Translations under genes and position numbers: made by a program
Shown here: positions 1 to 7,753 of the stretch, piece after piece
Position numbering within the stretch: position 1 is the first letter of the stretch
How the letters are laid out: every line of letters begins with the position of its first letter
The notes under the pieces: generated by a model
What the model was told of the DNA's origin: nothing
Seen by the model: the letters and a program-made list of their open reading frames with translations, nothing else
Databases searched by the model: none
Assembly (NCBI GenBank): GCA_958296055.1
Contig: CATQHS010000001.1
Coordinates: forward strand, 161,917 to 225,916
Origin: an uncultured Acidimicrobiales bacterium
GTDB taxonomy: Bacteria; Actinomycetota; Acidimicrobiia; Acidimicrobiales; Aldehydirespiratoraceae
Direction of reading: 5' to 3'
Length of the DNA stretch: 64,000 nucleotides

Positions 1-1
1 C

Positions 2-388
2 GACTACGAACTCGACAACGTGCTGTTCCGGGGGGGCCGGCCGGTCATCGTCGACTGGCAGACCAGCATGCGGTCGTTTCCGGGCGCGGACCTGGCCTGG
101 CTGCTGGCCACCAGCCACTCCCCCGAGACCCTGGCCCGGGAGCCGGAGCTGCTGGAGGCCTACCGCCGCGGCCTGGCCGCCGAGGGCGGGCCCGACTGGA
201 CCGAGGCCGAGTTGGCCGAGGAGCTGGCCTGGGGCGCCTTCTACTGGGCCTCGGTGGGGGTCATCCCCTACATGCACACCAGCGAAGCGCCCGAAGGCGA
301 TCGGGCCCACCACCGGTTCCGGGCCATGCTGGAGGGATCGATCGCCGCGGCCGTGCGTTGGGACGCGGCGGGCCACATCGCCGGGTGA
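2..388 (+). CDS. Phosphotransferase (APH/choline-kinase-like) C-terminal part, 5' end outside window
   Basis: The 128 visible residues are the C-terminal lobe of a protein-kinase-like small-molecule phosphotransferase. The first residues, DYELDNVLF, match the catalytic loop (H)xDxxxxN, with the preceding residues off the window edge. VDWQ at visible residues 17-20 stands where the metal-binding Asp of the DFG-equivalent is expected, followed by an acidic helix (GADLAWLL) typical of the APH family. The substrate cannot be told from this part. Stop at 386-388, about 100 bp before the next gene on the same strand. Confidence 0.72.
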   Translation, partial: DYELDNVLFRGGRPVIVDWQTSMRSFPGADLAWLLATSHSPETLAREPELLEAYRRGLAAEGGPDWTEAELAEELAWGAFYWASVGVIPYMHTSEAPEGDRAHHRFRAMLEGSIAAAVRWDAAGHIAG

Positions 389-407
389 GCTGCGCCAGCC
401 GGGCGGA

Positions 408-480
408 GCCGAGTGAGCCGATGCCGAGTGAACCGATGCCGAGTGAAACCACTGCCGAATGACCAGAGCCGAGTGAGGGG
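408..480 (+). repeat. Degenerate 15-bp intergenic tandem repeat
   Basis: About five units of the form GCCGAGTGARCCGAT start at 408, 423, 438, 454 and 468. The first two differ by one base and the later ones decay. They fill the gap between the phosphotransferase and the alcohol dehydrogenase. No function is evident. Confidence 0.6.
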
Positions 481-489
481 GCGGGCCGG

Positions 490-1578
490 ATGCGGGCACT
501 GATATGCGAGGGGACCACCGTCGATAGCGTCCGGCTGTCCGATGACGTCGAGCTGGTCGAGGGGCCCGGGCCCCGCCAGGTTCGGGTGGAGATCAAAGCG
601 GCCGGGGTGTGCGGCAGCGACCTGAGCTGCGTTCACGGCAAGTACTTCATGCCCACCCCTCTGGTTCCGGGCCACGAGGCGGCCGGGGTGGTGGCCGAGG
701 TGGGCTCGGCGGTGACCTACTGCGAGGTCGGCGACCATGTGGTGCTGTCCACGTTCGGCAACTGCGGCCACTGCGGCGACTGCGAGGCCGGCGATCCGGG
801 CAACTGCCCGTCGTCGATGGGCGGGCTGCGCCAGCCCTACGCCGAGGGCGGCCGGCCGCTGTACAACTTCGCCAACATCGGGGCCTTCACCCAACAGACG
901 GTGGTACACGAGAACCAGTGCGTCCCCATCCCCAAGGCGGTGCCGCTGACGGTGGCGGCCCTGATCGGCTGCGGGGTGGTCACCGGGACCGGGGCGGTGT
1001 TCAACCGGGCCCGGGTCCGGCCCGGCGACACCGTGGCCGTGATCGGGGCCGGCGGGGTGGGGCTCAACGTGATCCAGGCCGCCCGGCTGGCCGGGGCCTC
1101 GGCCATCGTGGCCATCGACCGGGTGGAGGCCAAGGAGGCCCTGGCCCGGGAGTTCGGGGCCACCGACTTCGTGACCGCCGGCGGCGAGGGCTTCGACATG
1201 GCCAAGGCGGTGCAGTCCGTGTGCCCGGGCGGGGTCCACCACGCCTTCGAGGTGGTGGGGGTGCCCGAGTTGCTGGCCGGGGCCATGGCCATGACCCGGC
1301 CCGGCGGCAACATCGCCGCGGTGGGGGTGCCCGACCTGAGCGCCACCGTCACCTACCCGTTCATGGCCCTGCACCAGAACAAGAGCCTGCTGGGGATCAG
1401 GGCCGGGGGGGCCCGGCCCCGCCGCGACTTCCCGATGCTGGCCGACCTCTACCTGAGGGGCCGGCTGGAGCTGGACCGGCTGGTGTCGCGCACCGCCGGC
1501 CTCAACGGCCTGGCCGCCGCCTTCGCCGCCCTGGAGACCGGCGCCGAGGCCCGCACCGTCCTACTCCCCTGGGACTAG
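490..1578 (+). CDS. Zinc-dependent alcohol dehydrogenase (MDR family)
   Basis: Predicted NAD(P)-dependent alcohol dehydrogenase of 362 residues, the usual family length. Catalytic zinc ligands are visible as C41 (GVCGSD) and the GHE pair H62/E63. The structural zinc set is C92, C95, C98 and C106 (NCGHCGDCEAGDPGNC). A Rossmann motif, GAGGVGLNV, follows near residue 180. Both zinc sites look intact, so an active enzyme is expected, but the substrate is unknown. A catalytic-loop phosphotransferase lies upstream; the convergent peroxiredoxin ends 9 bp downstream without an obvious terminator. Confidence 0.88.
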   Translation: MRALICEGTTVDSVRLSDDVELVEGPGPRQVRVEIKAAGVCGSDLSCVHGKYFMPTPLVPGHEAAGVVAEVGSAVTYCEVGDHVVLSTFGNCGHCGDCEAGDPGNCPSSMGGLRQPYAEGGRPLYNFANIGAFTQQTVVHENQCVPIPKAVPLTVAALIGCGVVTGTGAVFNRARVRPGDTVAVIGAGGVGLNVIQAARLAGASAIVAIDRVEAKEALAREFGATDFVTAGGEGFDMAKAVQSVCPGGVHHAFEVVGVPELLAGAMAMTRPGGNIAAVGVPDLSATVTYPFMALHQNKSLLGIRAGGARPRRDFPMLADLYLRGRLELDRLVSRTAGLNGLAAAFAALETGAEARTVLLPWD

Positions 1579-1587
1579 GGGAGAAGG

Positions 1588-2058
1588 TCAGAGTTTGGAG
1601 AGGATCTCGGCGGCGTGGTCGCCCACTTTGGGGCGCTTGAACACGTGCTCGATGATCCCGTCGGGGCCGATCAGGAACGTGGTCCGCTGCAGGCCCATGA
1701 AGGCCCGGCCGTAGTTCATCCTCGACCCCCACACCCCGTAGGCCCCGATGATGTCGCGGTCGGGGTCGGCTACCAGCGGGAACGGCAGGAGGTGCTTGCC
1801 CGCGAATTTCTCGTGGCTGGAGTCGCGGTCGGGCGAGACCCCGATCACGACCACGCCCCGCCCGGCCAGCGTCTCCCAGTTGTCCCGCAGGTTGCGGGCC
1901 TGGCGGGTGCAGCCCGGCGTGTTGTCCTTGGGGTAGAAGTACAGCGCCACCCGCCGTCCCCGGTAGTCGGCCAGCGAGACGGTCTCGCCCGAGAAGGTGG
2001 TGGCGGTGAAGTCAGGGGCGGGCTGGCCCGCCTCCAGCGGCTGGGGTTTGGCGGCCAT
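1588..2058 (-). CDS. bcp: Peroxiredoxin of the BCP/PrxQ type
   Basis: Thiol peroxidase of about 156 residues that reduces hydroperoxides in the cytoplasm. The peroxidatic cysteine is C50 in TPGCTRQA. Many BCP proteins carry a resolving cysteine five residues later; here position 55 is Arg, so this looks like a one-Cys variant that needs an external thiol, possibly mycothiol or thioredoxin (inference). The start at MAAKPQP was chosen because the longer open frame adds 19 residues of non-conserved sequence that run into the intergenic repeats at 2106-2181. Confidence 0.88.
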   Translation of the reverse strand: MAAKPQPLEAGQPAPDFTATTFSGETVSLADYRGRRVALYFYPKDNTPGCTRQARNLRDNWETLAGRGVVVIGVSPDRDSSHEKFAGKHLLPFPLVADPDRDIIGAYGVWGSRMNYGRAFMGLQRTTFLIGPDGIIEHVFKRPKVGDHAAEILSKL

Positions 2059-2105
2059 GGCCCCAGTGTGCCCGCCGGCGGGCCAGGCACCTACCGAGCC
2101 GGTCC

Positions 2106-2181
2106 GGGCCGTCAACCGCCGACCGGGCCGTCAACCGCCGACCGGGCCTTGGACTGCCGACCGGGCCGTCAACCGGCGACG
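2106..2181. repeat. Four tandem 19-bp repeats
   Basis: Units of GGGCCGTCAACCGCCGACC start at 2106, 2125, 2144 and 2163. The first two are identical, the third diverges in the middle and the fourth has small changes. The last unit overlaps the stop codon of the flavoprotein gene (2169-2171). It sits between two minus-strand genes. Confidence 0.8.
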
Positions 2182-3482
2182 GGGCCGAGGACCCGGTCGG
2201 TGTAGGAGTTGGCGAAGCGCCCGTCGGGATCGAGTTCGCCGCGGGCCTCGGCGAAGGCGCCCCACTGGGGGTAGCGGGGGGCCAGGGAGGCCCGATCCTG
2301 GAAGTGCAGCTTCCCCCAGTGGGGGCGCCCGCCGTAGTCGTCCATGATCTCCTCGAAGCCGCGGAAGTAGGCCCCATAGGGCCGGCCCCGGCGCACGTGG
2401 GCCGCGATCCAGGCGGTGTCGCGCCCGAAGGCGGGGGACAGCGGGATGTCGTCGGCGGCCGAGACCCGCACCTCCAGCGGGAACACCACCGGCCGGGCCA
2501 GCCCCGACGCCAAGGCCCGGACCCGGGCGAAGGCCTCGGGCAGCGCCGCCCGCTCAATGGCGTACTCCATCTCGTGGAACCGGACCCAGCGAGGGCTGGT
2601 GAGGACCCGGTGGCTCTCGTCGATCAGGTCCCGGTCCGATAGGCCAGCCTCGAGTAGCCGGGTGACCGGCCCCGCCGCGCCCGGGACTCGGGCGCCGAGC
2701 GTGTTGAGGGCGGCGAAGGCCAGGTTCTCCCCGGCGATCTTGTCCCGCAGGTAGGCCAGCCGGGGCTGAGGACGGCGGGGCTCGGAGGTCCGGTTGGCCC
2801 GCTTCACCTGGCAGCGCCGGCTGCCGGGCATCCAGTACAGCTCGAAGTGGTCGTTGGCCGCCGCCTGCTCGTCGAAGCCCTCCAGCACCTCGTCGAGGGG
2901 CTCGACGGTCTCGACCGCGTGGAGGTCGAAGGCGGGCACGCACCGCAGCGTCACCTCGGTGACGACCCCCAGCGCGCCCACCCCTACCCGGGCGACCCGC
3001 AGCAGGTCGGGCCGCCGCTGATCGTCGCAGCGGATCAGCCGGCCCGAGCCGTCGACGATCTCCATCCCGACCACGGCCGAGGCCAGGCCAGCGAGCCGGG
3101 CCCCGGTGCCGTGGGTGGCGGTGGCGACGGCACCGGCCACGGACTGGCGGTCGATGTCGCCCAGGTTGGGCAGGGCCAGGCCGGCCGCGGCCAGCTCCCG
3201 GTTGAGGGCGCCGAGGCGGATGCCAGCCCCCACCACGGCCCGGCCCTGCTCGGGGTCGATGGAGACGACGGCGTCGAGCCGGTCGGTGGCGATATGGGTG
3301 CCGTCGGTGCTGGCCACGGCGTTGAACGAGTGGCCGGCCCCCACCGCCTTGACCGGCAGACCGCAGGCCGCGGCCCGGGCCACCGCAGCCGCCGTCTCTT
3401 CGGCCGAGCCGGGGGCGGGCCGGACGGCGGGGCGGCCCAAGCGGTCGCCCGACCAGTTGCGGAACTCCGACCGCCTCGTCAC
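2169..3482 (-). CDS. FAD-linked aldonolactone oxidase-like protein
   Basis: Flavoprotein of 437 residues in the VAO/PCMH fold family, resembling D-arabinono-1,4-lactone or L-gulono-1,4-lactone oxidases. The N-terminal half has the FAD-binding pieces VGAGHSFNAVASTDG (near residues 43-57), GDIDRQSVAGAVATATHGTG and GVGALGVVTEVTL. The C-terminal end has the HWGKLHFQ motif typical of this family. It probably oxidises a sugar lactone or polyol; whether it uses oxygen or another acceptor cannot be read. GTG start at 3482. Its start region carries a 29-bp copy of the 3' end of the next upstream gene. Confidence 0.85.
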   Translation of the reverse strand: MTRRSEFRNWSGDRLGRPAVRPAPGSAEETAAAVARAAACGLPVKAVGAGHSFNAVASTDGTHIATDRLDAVVSIDPEQGRAVVGAGIRLGALNRELAAAGLALPNLGDIDRQSVAGAVATATHGTGARLAGLASAVVGMEIVDGSGRLIRCDDQRRPDLLRVARVGVGALGVVTEVTLRCVPAFDLHAVETVEPLDEVLEGFDEQAAANDHFELYWMPGSRRCQVKRANRTSEPRRPQPRLAYLRDKIAGENLAFAALNTLGARVPGAAGPVTRLLEAGLSDRDLIDESHRVLTSPRWVRFHEMEYAIERAALPEAFARVRALASGLARPVVFPLEVRVSAADDIPLSPAFGRDTAWIAAHVRRGRPYGAYFRGFEEIMDDYGGRPHWGKLHFQDRASLAPRYPQWGAFAEARGELDPDGRFANSYTDRVLGPVAG

Positions 3483-3504
3483 CCGGCGGGCCCGGACGGG
3501 GCGC
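3476..3504. repeat. 29-bp direct repeat, copy 1 (partner at 3537-3565)
   Basis: Identical in 28 of 29 positions to 3537-3565, with a start-to-start distance of 61 bp. This copy covers the first codons of the flavoprotein gene; the other covers the last codons of the zinc permease gene. It looks like a local duplication of a gene boundary. Confidence 0.85.
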
Positions 3505-3536
3505 TGGCCGCGGCCTTCACCCCGGCCTCCATCGCT

Positions 3537-3565
3537 TCGTCACCCGGCGGGCCCGGACGAGGCGC
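3537..3565. repeat. 29-bp direct repeat, copy 2 (partner at 3476-3504)
   Basis: Contains the stop codon (3540-3542) and last codons of the zinc permease gene. See the entry at 3476 for the match. Confidence 0.85.
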
Positions 3566-4448
3566 CTGCCACCAGCTCGCGGCGCGGCGAGCCCACTGAG
3601 CGGGACCGGGCGGTCAGCAGCGTCCTGAGGGTCAGGGCCGCGGCGAACATCGCCACCGCAGCCAGGGCGACGGTGGCCCCCGCGGCCGTGTCGTTGTGGT
3701 AGCTGACCAGCAGGCCGATCACCACCGAAGCAGCCCCGATGGCCGCGGCCGCGGCCATTATCACCGGCACCCGCCGCACCAGCAGCGAAGCGGCGGCGGG
3801 CGGGGCCACCAGCACCGCGAACACCAGCAGGCTCCCGACCGCCTCGAACGACGCCACGATGGACACGGCCAGCAGCACTAGCAGCACGGCGTGGGCCAGC
3901 CGGGGCCGCAGCCCCAGCAGCCGGGCCTGGACCTCGTCGAAGGTCATCACCAAAAAGGCTCGGTGGAACAGGGCGGCGATGGCCAGGGTGAAGACGGCGG
4001 CCACCCCTTGGCGGCGGAGGTCGGCGTCGTCCACCCCGGTTATCGACCCGAACAGGAAGCGGTTGAGGTCGCCGACCCAGGCCCCGGCCCGGCTGGACAT
4101 GATCACCACGGCCAAAGCCAGGAACCCGACGAACAGCACCCCGATGGAGGTGTCCTCCCCCAGCGGCGAGCGGGCCCGGATCAGGTTGATCCCCCCCACC
4201 ATGGCCAGCGCCGCCAATAACGCCCCCGCCGTGGTGCTCTGGCCCAGCACGAAGGCGATGGCGATCCCGGGCAGCACGCCGTGGGCCAGTGCCTCGCCGA
4301 AGAAGCTCATGCCCCGCAGCACCACCCAGGTGCCGACCACCGAAGTGGTGGCCACCACCAGCAGCCCGGCCCACAGGGCGTTGCGCATGAACCCGTTGGA
4401 GACGAACGGGTCCAGCCACCAGGCCGCCGGGTCGGTGATCCACTCCAT
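3540..4448 (-). CDS. aztB: Zinc/manganese ABC transporter permease (ABC-3 family, AztB-like)
   Basis: Integral membrane permease of 302 residues with about eight hydrophobic segments. WVVLRGMSFFGEALAHGVLPGIA near residues 41-63 is the ABC-3 signature and is closest in feel to AztB permeases. It would import zinc delivered by the lipoprotein encoded 25 bp upstream (4474-5622). The ATP-binding subunit needed for transport is not adjacent on either side, which is unusual. The last codons are duplicated 61 bp downstream. ATG start at 4448. Confidence 0.88.
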   Translation of the reverse strand: MEWITDPAAWWLDPFVSNGFMRNALWAGLLVVATTSVVGTWVVLRGMSFFGEALAHGVLPGIAIAFVLGQSTTAGALLAALAMVGGINLIRARSPLGEDTSIGVLFVGFLALAVVIMSSRAGAWVGDLNRFLFGSITGVDDADLRRQGVAAVFTLAIAALFHRAFLVMTFDEVQARLLGLRPRLAHAVLLVLLAVSIVASFEAVGSLLVFAVLVAPPAAASLLVRRVPVIMAAAAAIGAASVVIGLLVSYHNDTAAGATVALAAVAMFAAALTLRTLLTARSRSVGSPRRELVAGASSGPAG

Positions 4449-4473
4449 TCGGGGTCCTGGCCCGGCTCGGTTC

Positions 4474-5622
4474 CTACTCGTCGGCGAGCGCCGGGCTGGT
4501 TCGGCCCACCAGGGCGGCGGCGATGGTGCGGGCGTTGGTGCGCATGAACCCGGCGTAGGTGTCCGCGCCGGAGCCGGGCGGGCCCAGCGAGCCGGTGTGA
4601 AGCACGGCCATCTCCACCCGGCCGGCCCGGTCGGCCAGGGCCTCGACGGTGTCGGTTGAGCGGCCCGTCTCGGCGAACACCGCCTTCACTCCGGTTTCGG
4701 CGATGGTTTCGGCCAGTTCTTCCAGGGCGGCCGGGTTGGTCTCGGCCATGGTGGACATGGCGGGTATGACCGTGCCGATCACCTCGAACTCGTACCGGTC
4801 GGCGAAGTACTCCAGGGCATCGTGGTCGGTGACCAGCTTGCGGTCGGCGGGCGGCACCTCGGCCAGGATTGTTTCGATCTCGGAGTGCAGGGCGCTCAGC
4901 TCGGCCCGGTACCCGTCCCGGCAGGCGTCTACGGCGTCGGGGTCAAGCCCGGCGTCGTCGATGAGACGATGGGCCAGTTCGTCCAACACCCCCGTGACCA
5001 GAACCGGGTCGAACCAAATGTGAGGATCAACCCCGCCGTGGTCGTGGTCGTCGCCTTCATGGTCATCGGCTTCGTCGTCGTGGTCGCCTTCATGGTCATC
5101 GGCTTCGTCGTCGTGGTCGCCTTCATGGTCATCGGCCTCGTCGTCGTGGTCGCCTTCATGGTCATCGGCTTCGTCGTCGTGGTCGTCGCCTTCATGGTCA
5201 TCGGCCTCATCGCCGTGGTCGTCTTCGGCGCTGTCTGGAGTCTCGACGTGGTCGCCCACCCGGAAGACCGGCGTGCCCGCCCCGGCCACCGCTTCGAGGG
5301 TGTCGTCGAGGCCTTCCTCCAAACCCAGTCCGTTGGCCACCACCAAGGCCGCCTCCTCCATCCTGGCCCGGTCGGCCAGCGACGGTTCGAACCCGTGGGG
5401 GTCAACCCCCGGCTCCATGACCGACTCCACCGAAGCCAGCCCGCCGCAGGCCAGATTGGCGGTCACGTCGGCCCAGATGCTGGTGGTGGCCAGCACCAGC
5501 GGTTTGTTGGCATCAGGTTCGGCGGGCTCTTCGGTTCCGTCACCGCCGGGGCCGCAGCTCGCAACCAGCAGTGCCAGACCGGCGATGGGCACAACGGTCC
5601 ACTTAGTAAGAATGATTCTCAT
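4474..5622 (-). CDS. aztC: Zinc-binding lipoprotein of ABC importer with Asp/His-rich repeat
   Basis: Solute-binding protein of 382 residues (ZnuA/AztC family). The N-terminus is a lipoprotein signal peptide with lipobox LVASC, giving lipidated C23. Expected metal-ligand histidines are H76 (VDPHGF) and H201 (DPHIWF), with TDHDALEYFADRY further on. Residues about 133-197 are a loop of five to six 11-residue units, DDEADDHEGDH, likely to collect Zn2+ before hand-over. The ATG at 5622 lies inside a Fur/Zur-like palindrome (5608-5626), so zinc repression is expected. It is followed 25 bp later by the permease; no ATPase gene is present nearby. Confidence 0.9.
   Translation of the reverse strand: MRIILTKWTVVPIAGLALLVASCGPGGDGTEEPAEPDANKPLVLATTSIWADVTANLACGGLASVESVMEPGVDPHGFEPSLADRARMEEAALVVANGLGLEEGLDDTLEAVAGAGTPVFRVGDHVETPDSAEDDHGDEADDHEGDDHDDEADDHEGDHDDEADDHEGDHDDEADDHEGDHDDEADDHEGDDHDHGGVDPHIWFDPVLVTGVLDELAHRLIDDAGLDPDAVDACRDGYRAELSALHSEIETILAEVPPADRKLVTDHDALEYFADRYEFEVIGTVIPAMSTMAETNPAALEELAETIAETGVKAVFAETGRSTDTVEALADRAGRVEMAVLHTGSLGPPGSGADTYAGFMRTNARTIAAALVGRTSPALADE
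5040..5226. repeat. 33-bp in-frame tandem repeats encoding the Asp/His-rich loop
   Basis: Five or more near-identical 33-bp units inside the zinc-binding protein gene, each encoding DDEADDHEGDH or a close variant. Unit number is likely to vary between strains by slippage (inference). Confidence 0.88.
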
Positions 5623-5626
5623 TATT
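5608..5626 (-). promoter_or_regulatory. Fur/Zur-type operator overlapping the aztC start codon
   Basis: On the minus strand the 19 bases AATAATGAGAATCATTCTT match the classical Fur consensus GATAATGATAATCATTATC in 15 positions. The core AATGA-N3-TCATT is a perfect inverted repeat. The ATG of the zinc-binding protein is inside it, so a bound repressor would block the gene start. Given the gene, Zur is the likely binder (inference). The 197 bp between 5623 and 5819 hold no other gene that I recognise. Confidence 0.72.
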
Positions 5627-5819
5627 TTTTTCTACCTACTCTCGGAGGCAACCGCAACCACGGAGCGGAAGTTTCCTGGAGAACCGGGTTATGGCCGGAC
5701 GGTGCCGCCTGCCAGATGCCCGGTCACGCCGACACCGGCGGAGCGGGCCTGGTCAGAAAAGCACGCATACCCGACAAGTCTCCGGGGGCGGACCGTCGAT
5801 GGCCACTACCAGCAGTCTG

Positions 5820-6641
5820 TCAATCAAGAGCCTCTAGCACGAAGTCGTATGCGCAGGCGCCGCCGGACATGTCGACGATCAACGAATCGCGCACGCCGAA
5901 CACCGCGTCAGAGTCGAGATAGTCGCTGGTCGAGTCGAAGAGATGCGTGATGACCGTCTTGTGGCCAGCCGCGGAGACGACGAAATGCACATGGGCGGGT
6001 CGCCAGTTGTGGCGACCGTTGGCGAACAGCAACTCCCCGGCGGGACCGTCGCCGGGGATCGGGTAGGCCGCAGGTCTCACAGTGCGGATCTCGTAGGCGC
6101 CGTCGGCGCTGGTGGTGAACACCCCCCGGAGGTTCATCGGCGTCTGCTGCTGGTCCTGCACGTCGTAGAGGCCGTTGGGCGCGGCCTGCCACACGTCGAG
6201 TTCGGCGCCCTCGACGGGACGGCCCCGAAGGTCGCGGACGGTGCCGGTGATGACGAGGGGCTCGCCGGCGCCGGTCGGGTCGGCCGCGATGCTCTCCCCC
6301 ATCTCCCGCCGAGGGGCGCCGTCCACGTGGAACGGGCCGAACACTGTTGGCTCGGTGGTGCCCTCAGCCGCGGCGTGGTTGATCATCTCCACCAGCATCG
6401 ACACCCCCAGGGTGTCGGAGAGCAAGATGAACTCCTGGCGCTGCCCGTCGCACATGTGCCCGGTGCGGGTGAGGGCCTGAACCCCGGCGAACCACTCTTC
6501 CCGGGTGAGGCCCACCTCGGCCACGAACTCGTGCAGGTGGCGGATGAGCGCCTTGGTGATCTCGGCTAGCCGCGGGGTGGGCGAGCCGTCGTAGCGGTCT
6601 AGCACCTCGGCAAGATGCTCGGCGGGGGTGACGGATGGCAT
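5820..6641 (-). CDS. Intradiol ring-cleavage dioxygenase (probable hydroxyquinol 1,2-dioxygenase)
   Basis: Fe(III) dioxygenase of 273 residues. It has an N-terminal dimerisation helix domain (to about residue 100) and then the catalytic beta-sandwich. The four iron ligands are Y159 (NGLYDV), Y193 (PAAYPIPGDGP), H217 and H219 (RPAHVHF), with normal spacing. Operon mates lead to maleylacetate, so cleavage of hydroxyquinol to maleylacetate is the best fit; catechol cleavage is possible. The start at 6641 follows AGGAGG at a good distance. It is the last gene of the operon. Confidence 0.87.
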   Translation of the reverse strand: MPSVTPAEHLAEVLDRYDGSPTPRLAEITKALIRHLHEFVAEVGLTREEWFAGVQALTRTGHMCDGQRQEFILLSDTLGVSMLVEMINHAAAEGTTEPTVFGPFHVDGAPRREMGESIAADPTGAGEPLVITGTVRDLRGRPVEGAELDVWQAAPNGLYDVQDQQQTPMNLRGVFTTSADGAYEIRTVRPAAYPIPGDGPAGELLFANGRHNWRPAHVHFVVSAAGHKTVITHLFDSTSDYLDSDAVFGVRDSLIVDMSGGACAYDFVLEALD

Positions 6642-6697
6642 GGGTGCCTCCTGGGTCGTTTCGGGCGATGGGGGCGGCGACGACGAGCGGCCGGCGG

Positions 6698-7753
6698 TCA
6701 CGAACTGTCGGCACCGGGGCCGATGAGGCGGCGGCGCACGGGGAAGAACTGGAGCGGGCGCCAGCGTTGGATCAGGCCGTAGAGCCCCCTGGGCGCGACG
6801 ATGGCCATGACCGCGGCGATCCCGCCCAGAACGATGAACCGCCAGGCTTCGGCGTCGGACAACTGCTCGTCGATGAACCAGAACACCAGCACGCCCAAGA
6901 CGGGCCCGGTAGTGCTGCCCACCCCGCCGATGACCACGATGAAGATCACCAAGGCCATCCACCGCGATACCGAGAAGGCCGAGGCCGCGGTGGTGGACGG
7001 GGCGCTGAGCAGGATCACCGCTCCCGCGCACCCGGTCCAGAAGGCGGCGACCACCCACACCAGCGCCTTGGTGCGGATCACATCGATGCCGAGGCTGCGG
7101 GCCCCGTCCTCGCTGTCTCGCACCGACCGCAAGGCCAGCCCCACCCGGGATCGCAGCACCACCACCACGATGGCCGTGCCCCCGACTGCTAGGGCCAGGG
7201 CCAGCCAGTAGGTGACGTTGGCGCGGGTTTCGAGGGAGTAATCCCCCAGCGACTCGCGGGTTAGGGAGCGCACGTCGCCTCCCCGCAGGTCGTTGCTTTC
7301 GGTAACCAGCAGTCGGACCGCTTCGGCGGCCACCCAGGTGCCGATGGCGAAATAGCCGCCGGACAGCCGGAAGGCGAACAGCGCCACCGGCGCCGACAGG
7401 GCTGCCGCCACCAGCCCGGCTGCCGGCACCGACAGCCACGGGTCCAGGCCCCACGCCTCGGCGAACTGCAGCAGTGCATAAGTCCCGGCGCCCACGAACA
7501 TCTGCTGGCCTATGGAGATCATTCCCGCGAAGCCGGCCAGGAGGTTCCACATCTGGGCCAGACCCAGGTAGTACAGCACCACCACCAGCGGCGTCTGAAG
7601 GCTGCCGTCGCTGTCCCACCACGGCAGGGTGAACAGCACGATCACCAGCAGGGCCGAGCCGGCCAGCCCGGCCTTGGACTCCGCGGTGGACCGGCTGATC
7701 CGGTAGGCGGTCGCACCCGGCGCCGCGGGCTGGCCGGTCCGGCGGACGCTCAC
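6698..7753 (-). CDS. livM: Branched-chain-type ABC transporter permease (LivM family)
   Basis: Permease of 351 residues with about nine to ten membrane segments. It shows the family stretch LWNLLAGFAGMISIGQQMFVGAGTYA (within residues 77-105) and a conserved ARSLGIDV cytoplasmic loop that contacts the ATPases. The GTG start at 7753 overlaps the stop of the previous permease gene by four bases (GTGA), so the two are translationally coupled. Set inside an aromatic catabolic operon, it probably imports an aromatic compound rather than an amino acid (inference). Confidence 0.88.
   Translation of the reverse strand: MSVRRTGQPAAPGATAYRISRSTAESKAGLAGSALLVIVLFTLPWWDSDGSLQTPLVVVLYYLGLAQMWNLLAGFAGMISIGQQMFVGAGTYALLQFAEAWGLDPWLSVPAAGLVAAALSAPVALFAFRLSGGYFAIGTWVAAEAVRLLVTESNDLRGGDVRSLTRESLGDYSLETRANVTYWLALALAVGGTAIVVVVLRSRVGLALRSVRDSEDGARSLGIDVIRTKALVWVVAAFWTGCAGAVILLSAPSTTAASAFSVSRWMALVIFIVVIGGVGSTTGPVLGVLVFWFIDEQLSDAEAWRFIVLGGIAAVMAIVAPRGLYGLIQRWRPLQFFPVRRRLIGPGADSS

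Noticed and set aside
5040..5226. Regular repeats that look like a CRISPR array
   Set aside because: There are no distinct spacers; the repeats are in frame and encode the Asp/His-rich loop of the zinc-binding protein.
5380..5400. GGTTCGAACCC resembling a tRNA T-arm
   Set aside because: It is within the zinc-binding protein gene and no acceptor or anticodon stems can be formed around it; similar motifs elsewhere are also coding.
5623..5819. Possible riboswitch or missing ATPase fragment upstream of the zinc genes
   Set aside because: I could not place the conserved boxes of a cobalamin or other riboswitch, and no Walker motifs occur in any frame.
5820..7622. A 600-codon open frame joining the dioxygenase to upstream sequence
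   Set aside because: The upstream part is out of frame with the LivM-type permease that fills it; the dioxygenase has its own ATG with AGGAGG at 6641.
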